DNA of 49,269 nucleotides from Candidatus Obscuribacterales bacterium (GTDB lineage Bacteria; Cyanobacteriota; Cyanobacteriia; RECH01): NCBI GenBank assembly GCA_036703605.1, contig DATNRH010001184.1, positions 1 to 49,269 of the forward strand, read 5' to 3'. Shown piece by piece: positions 16,592 to 24,685 of this stretch (position 1 is its first letter; each line of letters starts with the position of its first letter). The notes under the pieces were generated by a model. It saw only the letters and a program-made list of their open reading frames with translations, ran no database searches and was not told where the DNA came from. The position numbers and the translations under genes were made by a program.

Positions 16592-16771
16592 GGTCGTTCT
16601 CCTTCATTGCACAGGGATGAATACCCGTGGGGTGTTGTTTAGGCGGCTGAAGATCTTGGTGTAGCCTTGTCCCACGGTGATGCTTGGCAATGCCCACGGG
16701 CTTACCAATGATTCTATTATCCGGTATGGCCACGACTGCTAGATGAGGGGATCCAGAGAAACGGGCTGATT

Positions 16772-17446
16772 TTATACAGAAAGCAAGGGTTCTGTCGGTT
16801 CTAGGAGTTGCTCAAACAGGCGGCGATCGCTGAAGTCTGACACAACCAGGGTAGCTCCGGCTTGGTAGAGAATCTCTGGCGGTTGGCTGGAGGCAATGCC
16901 GACGGTGGGAATACCGGCTGCGACGGCGGACTGCACACCGGAGGGCGAGTCTTCAAACACGATCGCTTCCTCCGGGGCAATATCGAGACCATCGAGGGCA
17001 AAAGTATAGGGTAGGGGGTCGGGCTTGCCGCGCTCCAATTCTTCACCCAAAATCACCACCGGAAAGATGTCGTCAAAATTCAGCGTTTGCAGGATGAAGT
17101 AAGCATTATCTCGGGGAGCATTGGTGACCACAGCTCGCTTGAGGGCACGCTGGTTCATCCAGGGCAGCAGCACATCTAGACCGGCCAGGGGACGGAGAAC
17201 CGTGGCCGCACGGCGGCGAAACTCAGCTTCTTTATAGCGGCTAAGCTGAATACCTTCATCTACAGACAGTTGGGGCAACAGGTCTTGGATGATATGTTCA
17301 TTCAGACGGCCGTTGAAATGTACTTTATAAAAATCCAGGTTGATGGTTAAGCCATAGCCCTTTAGCAACTCTGCCCAAGTCTCAAAATGCACCGGATCAC
17401 TGTGGGTTAAGGTTCCATCAAGATCAAATAGGAGGGCTTTTAACAT
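16772..17446 (-). CDS. HAD-superfamily hydrolase (beta-phosphoglucomutase/phosphatase type)
   Basis: The 224-residue product has all HAD motifs: FDLDGTLTHSD with nucleophile D8 and acid/base D10, VVTNAPRDNA (motif II), LERGKPDP (motif III lysine) and VFEDSPSGVQSA (motif IV). A helical cap (about 15-85) places it with the beta-phosphoglucomutase-like phosphatases. Cyanobacterial members act on small sugar phosphates or related metabolites; substrate cannot be read from the sequence. The gene is on the same strand as gshA with a 180-base gap. Confidence 0.88.
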   Translation of the reverse strand: MLKALLFDLDGTLTHSDPVHFETWAELLKGYGLTINLDFYKVHFNGRLNEHIIQDLLPQLSVDEGIQLSRYKEAEFRRRAATVLRPLAGLDVLLPWMNQRALKRAVVTNAPRDNAYFILQTLNFDDIFPVVILGEELERGKPDPLPYTFALDGLDIAPEEAIVFEDSPSGVQSAVAAGIPTVGIASSQPPEILYQAGATLVVSDFSDRRLFEQLLEPTEPLLSV

Positions 17447-17586
17447 AGATACCTAAGAGAAATGAAATACGGATCAGGGCGATCGCAACTGTGCTCAGCT
17501 CCTGATAAGTCGAAACCAGGTGATACAGGTGCTCGTTGAGAACCCATTCCCTACTATCTATACGTCACTGCCTATTTAGCAGATTG

Positions 17587-17712
17587 CTAGAGATGCAGCA
17601 TGGCGCTGATTTGGGCAAGGGGTACCTGTCCGTATTCATCAAACGTCATCACACCATGATCAAAAAGCAGGTTGATTAAAACGTGCTGAACGGACAAGCC
17701 TGCTTTCAGCAT
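17587..17712 (-). CDS. Possible 41-residue protein
   Basis: An ATG at 17712 opens a frame of 41 residues, beginning MLKAGLSVQHVLINLLFDHG and ending QISAMLHL before a TAG. The frame is open 14 codons further upstream without another start. It looks amphipathic, without a membrane segment. I see no clear ribosome-binding site and do not recognise it. It could be a small regulatory protein, the tail of a decayed gene, or chance. Confidence 0.3.
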   Translation of the reverse strand: MLKAGLSVQHVLINLLFDHGVMTFDEYGQVPLAQISAMLHL

Positions 17713-17763
17713 AGCGAAATCATGATTTAGTGGTTGTCTTATTGATAACGTCTCTTAACGTGC

Positions 17764-18117
17764 CTAGCCAAAGGTGGAACCATTCCATCCCCACATGGCT
17801 CCTGGGGCGTCAGCAAATTCGATGTAGGTGCGATTGGCTGGGATGCCCAAGGCAGTATGGATCTTGGCGCAAAAATCTTGGCTCATGGCGCGGGTGCGAT
17901 CGCCTCCCATGGTGCCCACACTTTTAATTTCGATATAGCAGGTGGGTTGGGTGGTGCCCCCAAAGGTCATGGCGATGTCGGGCTGAAAGGCAGTCATCAC
18001 GTAGGACTCGGGTTTACCCAAATGCTTGGCCAAGCTAACGGATAGATCCTTCAGCAGGGCGTCAACCGTGGCCGCATCAGGGGCGGGAATGGAAGTTTGA
18101 ACTTTGATGAAGGGCAT
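17764..18117 (-). CDS. MIF-family tautomerase
   Basis: The 117-residue product MPFIKVQTSIPAPDAATVDA has the length and landmarks of macrophage migration inhibitory factor homologues: the catalytic N-terminal proline directly after Met, the helix around LLKDLSVSLAKHLGKPESYVM, the strand with GGTTQPTCYIEIKSVG, and NRTYIEFADAPGAMWGWNGSTFG at the C-terminus. MIF proteins form trimers and catalyse phenylpyruvate enol-keto tautomerisation; the physiological role in cyanobacteria is unknown. The CxxC redox motif of mammalian MIF is not present. It is probably transcribed alone or behind the flavin reductase upstream, from which it is separated by a hairpin. Confidence 0.92.
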   Translation of the reverse strand: MPFIKVQTSIPAPDAATVDALLKDLSVSLAKHLGKPESYVMTAFQPDIAMTFGGTTQPTCYIEIKSVGTMGGDRTRAMSQDFCAKIHTALGIPANRTYIEFADAPGAMWGWNGSTFG

Positions 18118-18246
18118 AGGTCAAGGGTGATCACGTCAAACGTCGATTTATCGTGGGGATCATCTGCCAAGCCATGGTAACTTGACAAGCTGAACCGATG
18201 GGCGGGGGTTGGATCGTGCTCGATGCTTGACCCAACCTACGCACAC

Positions 18247-18286
18247 CTCGATCTACCGTACAAGTAGACTGCACCAGTAGATCGAG
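18247..18286 (-). terminator. Perfect 10-bp stem behind the flavin reductase gene
   Basis: CTCGATCTAC (18247-18256) pairs with GTAGATCGAG (18277-18286), with a 20-base loop. It starts seven bases after the stop of the minus-strand flavin reductase gene and before the MIF-like gene. No U-tract is present. It probably marks the 3' end of the flavin reductase transcript. Confidence 0.45.
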
Positions 18287-18292
18287 ACTGTC

Positions 18293-18772
18293 CTATCCGC
18301 CATATTGCCAGCCGGTGCTTTCTAGAAGGAGCGGATTGCCTTCTCGGTGAACGCCAGCGGCGATCACTTCTCCCACAAATACGGTGTGGTCGCCATGCTC
18401 CACAGCACCAACAACGCGGCATTCTACATAGCCGAGGGAGTCGGTAATGATCGGGCAGCCGGTTTCTCCGAGGTAAAACTCTACCTCTTCAAACTTGTTG
18501 CCAACCCGTCGTTGGGGCTTAAAGAAGGTTTGAGCCATGGACTTTTGCCCTTCTTCCAACACACTTAGGGCAAAGACTTGGCTGCTTTTGATCATGGCGT
18601 GGGAGCCAGAATCATTTTTCACGCAGTTGACCACCAAGGGCGGCTGAAACGAGGCTTGCATCACCCAGCTTGCCGTGAAGCCGTTGACCTCATCGCCATC
18701 CTTGACTCCGCAGACATAAAGCCCGTGGGGGATTTTGCGAAGCATAGTTTTCTTGGCCTGTTCGTCGAGCAC
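18293..18772 (-). CDS. Flavin reductase domain protein (FMN-binding)
   Basis: The 159-residue product is a single flavin-reductase-like split-barrel domain: IPHGLYVCGVKDGDEVNGFTASWVMQASFQPPLVV at the N-terminus, where the GFTASW stretch binds the flavin phosphate, then MIKSSQVFALSVLEEGQ and GYVECRVVGAVEHGDHTVFVGEV. The same domain forms the C-terminus of cyanobacterial diflavin flavoproteins, but here it stands alone. It should reduce FMN or pass electrons to a partner. The GTG start at 18772 is supported by a strong TAGGAGGAG nine bases upstream. No oxygenase partner is next to it. Confidence 0.88.
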   Translation of the reverse strand: MLDEQAKKTMLRKIPHGLYVCGVKDGDEVNGFTASWVMQASFQPPLVVNCVKNDSGSHAMIKSSQVFALSVLEEGQKSMAQTFFKPQRRVGNKFEEVEFYLGETGCPIITDSLGYVECRVVGAVEHGDHTVFVGEVIAAGVHREGNPLLLESTGWQYGG

Positions 18773-18918
18773 GAAGATCTCCTCCTAGGGGGTATACCGA
18801 GCCTGACTGTGCCCCTGATGTTGCCCCTAAGGGTGTTTCAGACTGGGTGCCAGTCAGGTTCACAAGTAAGGTTCACAATTATTGTCAGTTTAGGACAGCT
18901 TAGGGCCACGCGGGGTGC

Positions 18919-19758
<840 letters not shown>

Positions 19759-19788
19759 GGGTTGATGGGGGCTCCTGTGCTGCCAAAA

Positions 19789-20421
19789 CTACGCGGCGTT
19801 GAAGGCCATCTGCCAAAAATCGCGCTCTAGGCGGGTGATTTTTAGAAAAACAGATTCTGCCTGTTGTTGGGCTTGGTCGGGGGCGGTGGCTAGGGCTTGG
19901 TCGGCTTGCTGTTCTAACTGGTTCACATAGGCGGTGAAGCCTGGATTACCCCAGCGCTCTGCAAATTCTGCGTAGGGTGCATCCATGGCTCCGGGTTTTT
20001 GCCAGCCTTGATTATAGGCTAGTTCAATAGCCCAGAAGGCCGTGGCCTGCACGGCGTAGGGCGCATCGGCGAGGCTGCCCATGTAGGCGCAATATTCGGT
20101 GCAGGTGGCTTGGGGGCGCACGTCTAGTTCTAGCCGTCGTTCTTGGGCCTTGGCACGAAACCACTGAAGCTCGTCTTTGAGGGCAATCATGCCGCTCAGC
20201 AAGACATCATAGTGCTCGACGGGAGCGATCGCCAAGAGCCGCGCTGCCATGCGGGTAAAGTCCACCACAAATAAATAATCTTGCACCAGCCAGGTATGAA
20301 ACTGTTGCGTTTGGATGGTGCTATTAGCGCATTGATCCAGAAAAGGATGCACCGTGGCTGAGTCCCAGGCTTGGGGATGAAGGGTGATGAGCTGATGACA
20401 GGTTAGGGGCATGGTGGTCAA
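19789..20421 (-). CDS. TenA family protein, TenA_E type (thiamin salvage hydrolase)
   Basis: The 210-residue all-helical product belongs to the TenA/thiaminase II family: QQFHTWLVQDYLFVVDFTRM near residue 38, ALKDELQWFRAKA, and AFWAIELAYNQGW near 127. In classic TenA_C proteins the corresponding segment carries the catalytic cysteine; here it reads WAIE, as in the TenA_E group, where a glutamate takes part and which hydrolyses amino-HMP or its N-formyl form in plants. The neighbouring thiD supports a role in regenerating HMP from damaged thiamin. TenA_E assignment is by motif only. The start may be ATG 20421 or 20412. Confidence 0.85.
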   Translation of the reverse strand: MTTMPLTCHQLITLHPQAWDSATVHPFLDQCANSTIQTQQFHTWLVQDYLFVVDFTRMAARLLAIAPVEHYDVLLSGMIALKDELQWFRAKAQERRLELDVRPQATCTEYCAYMGSLADAPYAVQATAFWAIELAYNQGWQKPGAMDAPYAEFAERWGNPGFTAYVNQLEQQADQALATAPDQAQQQAESVFLKITRLERDFWQMAFNAA

Positions 20422-20423
20422 CT

Positions 20424-20450
20424 GGTAAACAGACGTTTGGTAAACAGACG
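20424..20450. repeat. Duplicated 12-bp word upstream of the TenA-like gene
   Basis: GGTAAACAGACG occurs at 20424-20435 and 20439-20450, separated by TTT. It lies directly before the tenA-like start, so it sits in the leader or promoter. It may be a regulatory repeat or slippage product. Confidence 0.6.
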
Positions 20451-20657
20451 CTTATTTAAGGTAGCGAACTTAGCTACATTCGTGAAGACACCGCCAGAAT
20501 AACACCGCCAGAGTTTGAGATGCTCCAGCGGTGTAGTGCGATCGCTCGATGGGCGACCTATGGTGATGCATAGCTAGAGTCAGGTTGCTTGAGACAGGTT
20601 CTAGATGAACGTTTGAGCGTTGGAGTGGCTCTAGGTTGTTTTGATGTCCTAACTCAT

Positions 20658-20698
20658 ATGACTATGGCTCATGAACTATGGCTTATGAACTATGGCTA
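20658..20698. repeat. Three tandem 13-14-bp repeats
   Basis: Units ATGACTATGGCTC, ATGAACTATGGCTT and ATGAACTATGGCTA begin at 20658, 20671 and 20685. They are located just behind the stop of the EF-G-like gene (minus strand). No coding or terminator role is visible. Confidence 0.75.
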
Positions 20699-20704
20699 TA
20701 GCCG

Positions 20705-22747
20705 TTAACGTTTGCCGTTGGCAGCCTCTTGGCTGCGGGCAATCATTTGCTCCATGAGCTTTTCGGGTACGTCTTGCAGATGGTCGTACTGCCACTGGAA
20801 GAACCCAACCCCCATGGTCAGCGATCGCAGCTCGACGATCAGATCCTGCATCTCCGACTGCGGTAGGTAGGCGGTTACTTCATCCCAGTCGCGCCAGTTG
20901 GGTTTGCTAGCATAGCCGAGAATCTGCCCCCGGCGGGTGCTCACGAGCCGCAGCACGTTGGAGGTGTAGCTGTTGGGCACTGATATCACCATGGATAGAA
21001 TCGGCTCCAGCAGCGAGGGCTGGCATTGCTGCAAGCCATCCTGCATGGCGATGCGGGCCGCTTGCTTAAAGGCTTGCTCCGAGCTATCTACTGCGTGGTA
21101 GGAGCCATTGGTGAGCGTCACCGACACATCCACCACCGGGAAGCCCAGAGGGCCCTGGCTGAGGAATTCCCGCACGCCCATTTCCACACCGGGAATATAT
21201 TGCTTGGGCACGACGCCGCCCACAATGGTTTCCTTGAACTGGAAGCCTGCCCCGCGATCGAGGGGACGAATGTCGAGATAGACATCGCCAAACTGCCCAT
21301 GGCCACCCGTTTGATGCTTATAGCGTCCATGGATAGACTGGGTTGCCTGCTTGATGGTTTCCTTGTAGGGCACTTGAGGTGCGTGGGTGGTCATGGGCAG
21401 ATTATGCTTACGGCCCAAGCGATCGAGGGACACCTGGAGATGAATTTCGCCCTGCCCCCAGAGAATCACCTCGTGGGTGTCGCCGTGCTGTTCCCAGGCG
21501 ATCGCTGGATCTTCGTCCATCAGCTTACTAAGCGCTGTGCTGAGTTTGACTTCATCGCTGCGGCGTTCGGGAGCGATCGCCAAGGCATAGACCGGCATCA
21601 AATGCTCAGCCTGAGGTAGAGCGGTAACGGAGGCATCGGTGCTCAGGGTATCGCCAGTGCTAATGCCATCCAGGCGACCCATGGCCACAATCGAGCCAGC
21701 CTCGGCCACCTGCAAGGGTGTTTGCTGCTGCCCCATGAGGCTATAGATGCCGCCTAATCGTGTACCGTTAACGATCGCTCCATCTTGAAACGTCCCCTGC
21801 CAGACGCGCACGAGGGAGAGCTTGCCGCCTTGCTGGGTGTAGTAGGTTTTGAGGACTTGGGCGACGGGGATGTCGTCCGCCGACCCAACAGGATGACGGG
21901 CGGCCGCAACCGAGGGTTCGGGGGTTTCGCGCACGAGGGCATCGAGGAGGGGACGCACGCCATAATCTTGATCGGCAACGCCCACAAACACCGGCACGAT
22001 TAAATCTGCCCCAAGCTCTAGCTTCAGATCACTCCAAATTTCATCAGCAGGGGGATTGACCTCTTCTAGAAGTTCTTCCAGCAGATGATCATCAAAGTCT
22101 GCCAAGGTTTCCAGCATGTCTTGGCGGGCTAGATGCTCTTGCTCTTTTAAGTCGTCGGGCAAGGGAACGGGATCGGCTGGGGCTCCGGGGTGGTAGTGGT
22201 AGGCTTGCTCGGTCACCAAGTCAATGAAGCCAGCGGTGGCAGCTCCTTGACCGATGGGATATTGGTGCAGCACGAGGGGCCGGGTTGAAACGGTTTGGAG
22301 GGCGTTGAGCAGATCGGAAAACCCTGCATGGGCCTTATCAATTTTGTTGATGAACAACAGGTGAGGAATTTCCCAGTCATCCAAGAATTGAAACAGGGCA
22401 GCCAAGGTCAAGACGCGATCGCTGTCCGGTTCACACACCACAATGGCTGCATCAACGCCAATCAGCGCATTGTAGGCTTCCTGGGCAAATTCAATCGACC
22501 CTGGACAATCCACAAACGTAAAATGAATACCGCTGTACTCAGTACTGGCAGCATTCACCTCCACACTCATCTGGCGATCGCGGGCTTCGGGGGTTGCATC
22601 GCCAACGGTATTACCGTCCTTGATACTCCCTTTGCGGGAGATGGCTCCCGTCACCGAAAGAATACTTTCGAGCAGGGTGGTTTTACCGCTCAAATAGGGC
22701 CCCACAATCGCCACATTTCGTGAGCCAGATACTACATTGCCACTCAT
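20705..22747 (-). CDS. Elongation factor G-like GTPase (divergent paralogue)
   Basis: The 680-residue product has the full domain order of EF-G: GTPase (about 1-260), domain II (about 285-375), III, IV (about 455-575, YKETIKQATQSIHGRYKHQTGGHGQ) and V. G1 is GPYLSGKTT (16-24), G3 is DCPGS (80-84) and G4 is NKID (134-137). In true EF-G the G3 motif is D-x-P-G-H and the histidine activates GTP hydrolysis; here it is serine (S84). Cyanobacteria carry such extra EF-G-like proteins besides real EF-G. It may act in ribosome rescue, recycling or regulation rather than as the main translocase, which is inference. The upstream region is long and AT-rich; the gene appears monocistronic. Confidence 0.92.
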   Translation of the reverse strand: MSGNVVSGSRNVAIVGPYLSGKTTLLESILSVTGAISRKGSIKDGNTVGDATPEARDRQMSVEVNAASTEYSGIHFTFVDCPGSIEFAQEAYNALIGVDAAIVVCEPDSDRVLTLAALFQFLDDWEIPHLLFINKIDKAHAGFSDLLNALQTVSTRPLVLHQYPIGQGAATAGFIDLVTEQAYHYHPGAPADPVPLPDDLKEQEHLARQDMLETLADFDDHLLEELLEEVNPPADEIWSDLKLELGADLIVPVFVGVADQDYGVRPLLDALVRETPEPSVAAARHPVGSADDIPVAQVLKTYYTQQGGKLSLVRVWQGTFQDGAIVNGTRLGGIYSLMGQQQTPLQVAEAGSIVAMGRLDGISTGDTLSTDASVTALPQAEHLMPVYALAIAPERRSDEVKLSTALSKLMDEDPAIAWEQHGDTHEVILWGQGEIHLQVSLDRLGRKHNLPMTTHAPQVPYKETIKQATQSIHGRYKHQTGGHGQFGDVYLDIRPLDRGAGFQFKETIVGGVVPKQYIPGVEMGVREFLSQGPLGFPVVDVSVTLTNGSYHAVDSSEQAFKQAARIAMQDGLQQCQPSLLEPILSMVISVPNSYTSNVLRLVSTRRGQILGYASKPNWRDWDEVTAYLPQSEMQDLIVELRSLTMGVGFFQWQYDHLQDVPEKLMEQMIARSQEAANGKR

Positions 22748-23212
22748 ACGACGCTCACTCCTTTATGGAATCAAAGTAACGTACTAAGCGCTGAGCAATG
22801 GTCTTATTCCTTAGCTGTGGTTACCCCATGACTGCCATAAATAGTCATAAAGTTTCACGAATGTTTGGAATGTTAATTGTTCGCGTTTAGCATGATTAAT
22901 GAACGAATACAATTAGAGAAGACGGGCTTTATTACAGTTCAGACTACGAGATATTCGACTCAACAGATATTAAAAGTTTTGGATGTTTTCTAGGGTGATA
23001 CCTGTTGATCTAAGGTGCTATAAACCTACTTCAACGGTTGAATAGCGGAGGGCGATCGCCTTCTGAATGATGATCAGATTTGTGATCTCTATCCTTTGAT
23101 ATCATCTGCATTGCAGGAATTCTAGAGAACTAAAGAGCCTATTGGGATGTGGATGTTGCTGGGATAGATAGCTCCTGCAAGGTTCAAAAAACGGGCTATC
23201 ACGGTATGTTTT

Positions 23213-23247
23213 ATTCCGTCATATTTTCTATAGATTAGTGACGGAAT
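23213..23247. repeat. 9-bp perfect inverted repeat around an AT-rich centre
   Basis: ATTCCGTCA (23213-23221) and TGACGGAAT (23239-23247) flank 17 AT-rich bases. The shape fits a regulator operator or small mobile-element end. Nothing adjacent decides between these. Confidence 0.5.
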
Positions 23248-23447
23248 TGATACAGTGATGCGATCGCTTTTTGAGTAGGCACCGATGACAATTTCGTACT
23301 TTGAAGCGTGACTAAACCTCGAAATGTCTCTAACTGCTTATTCTTAGATTAACCTGTTGCTAAACACTGCTCAAAAAGCAGCAAGGAAAGTTTATACAGT
23401 GACTTGATCTTGGGGGCGATGGCCGTGAGTGATTGCTCAGCTACAGG

Positions 23448-23472
23448 TGCGTTACGGCTTCGCCTAACAGCA
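23448..23472. repeat. Dispersed palindrome, copy 2
   Basis: This is the reverse-oriented form (GTTACGGCTTCGCCTAAC core) of the element at 4204-4227, flanked by TGC and AGCA. It lies 46 bases from the stop of the following minus-strand gene. The match to copy 1 is exact over the 18-base core. Confidence 0.65.
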
Positions 23473-23518
23473 CGCTACACCATGGTGAATTGAGTCATTG
23501 ATCAAGACCTTGGTGGAG

Positions 23519-23992
23519 TTAATCGCTGCTTTTGTCGTTGCTGGGGGGCAGGTTGGGCATGGGGGGAAGTTGATCGAGGAGCGATCGCACTTCTGTGAGC
23601 AGGGCGTCCTGTTCTGCCCGCAGGGCATCGAGGCGTTGGGCGATATCGGTGAGGCGCTGCTGGGGAGAGTCGGCGTCCAACTGTTGGCGGGCAACGGAGG
23701 TGATCCACTGAGACTGTAGAAAGCGTCCTAACCGTAGAATGATCCACCAGCCTAGCCAAATTGGTAGCCGCAGGGCGCTGATCCAAGCATATTGAGCCAG
23801 ACGAGCGATCGCCCCTAGCAACCCCCAGAGGAGGATGACCGTGATGCCTAGCAGCGCTACGGATACCCAAGGATGCCCCAGAAACCAAGCCATGAGGGGA
23901 TGGTGGTCAAACCATTGCTGTACTGCCTCCGTGACGGTGCGGCGGAGGCTGCTGAGGGCGAGCTGAATAAAGCGATCGACGCTGCTGCTCAT
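23519..23992 (-). CDS. Conserved membrane protein of unknown function
   Basis: The 157-residue product has a short amphipathic N-terminus, one clear membrane segment (WVSVALLGITVILLWGLLGA, about 42-61), a second aromatic-rich hydrophobic region (WISALRLPIWLGWWIIL, about 70-86) and a C-terminal heptad-like stretch (RLTDIAQRLDALRAEQDALLTEV) ending in a Pro-rich tail. The arrangement suggests a membrane-anchored coiled coil facing the cytoplasm. I recognise no named family. It lies 58 bases downstream of the thioesterase gene on the same strand and may be co-transcribed with it. Confidence 0.7.
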   Translation of the reverse strand: MSSSVDRFIQLALSSLRRTVTEAVQQWFDHHPLMAWFLGHPWVSVALLGITVILLWGLLGAIARLAQYAWISALRLPIWLGWWIILRLGRFLQSQWITSVARQQLDADSPQQRLTDIAQRLDALRAEQDALLTEVRSLLDQLPPMPNLPPSNDKSSD

Positions 23993-24050
23993 GGGGTATC
24001 GGGGGAGACGGCGGGCATCGGTGAGGGGCTGTCAGAGCAAGGTAGATCTG

Positions 24051-24497
24051 CTAGAGCAAGTCTTCGTCTAAGACCTTACCCCAGCGTCGTAGCCATTGCA
24101 GCACTTCCGGTGGCAGGCTAGCCTTGGCACGGGCGATCGCATTGATGCACACATGACGGGTGCTGGCCCGGGCCACGCAGGTCATGGGAGCGGGTTCTTC
24201 GCCAGGATCGATGAAGATTTCGTAAAGTGTTTCAAACTCGCTGCTGCCCAGTTGTCGCGGGCTAAGCTGAATGATTTGGCGATCGCCACAAAACATCGGC
24301 TGGAAAAAATCAACCGTGGCATTGGTGATGGGAAATGCCACCTTGGGATAGCAAAAGAAGGCGGGGAGGTCAATGCCAGCCTCGGCCAGGGATGCTTCGT
24401 AGGCATCGTGGCACATGGCTAATACATTGGCAAAGTACACGACGCCTGCAGCATCAGTCTCACGAAATCGGACGGTGCGGCGATAGGTATAAGACAT
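24051..24497 (-). CDS. Hotdog thioesterase, probable 1,4-dihydroxy-2-naphthoyl-CoA hydrolase
   Basis: The 148-residue product has the 4HBT-type hotdog motif RFRETDAAGVVYFANVLAMCHDAYEASL near the N-terminus, with catalytic D15, followed by AFPITNATVDFFQPMFCGD. This is close to Synechocystis Slr0204 and its plant relatives, which hydrolyse DHNA-CoA in phylloquinone (vitamin K1) synthesis for photosystem I. The length is typical. No other men gene is near, so the substrate rests on family resemblance only. Acyl-CoA thioesterase of another specificity is the alternative. Confidence 0.85.
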   Translation of the reverse strand: MSYTYRRTVRFRETDAAGVVYFANVLAMCHDAYEASLAEAGIDLPAFFCYPKVAFPITNATVDFFQPMFCGDRQIIQLSPRQLGSSEFETLYEIFIDPGEEPAPMTCVARASTRHVCINAIARAKASLPPEVLQWLRRWGKVLDEDLL

Positions 24498-24685
24498 AGG
24501 TTCAATCGATTCAGGATGGGGATAGGCAACAACAATGGGAAAAGCTCTGTGGGCGATCGCCCGATCTATTCGCTAAGGTCAGGGTAGATGGCTGAATTCT
24601 GCCCTGTGATACATCAGGTCACCATTCGGACATTCTACGATTGGGCGTGTCAAGATCAAACTAATCGCATCCTCAACGACCGCAG

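Larger units (their letters stand above)
22748..23518. other. 770-base AT-rich gap with inverted repeats
   Basis: No credible gene is seen between the EF-G-like start and the end of the next minus-strand gene. The stretch is richer in A/T than the genes around it and contains one 9-bp inverted repeat (23213-23247), a CTGCT/AGCAG mini-hairpin near 23370 and a copy of the dispersed palindrome (23448-23472). The EF-G-like promoter should lie in its left part, but I cannot point to a convincing -10/-35 pair. Confidence 0.5.

Noticed and set aside
16772-17446. Naming the HAD gene as pgmB or cbbY
   Set aside because: Motifs fit the group, but the substrate cannot be decided by eye.
21026-21619. 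197-residue plus frame opposite the EF-G-like gene
   Set aside because: Antisense shadow inside domains III-V of EF-G-like protein; no ribosome-binding site.
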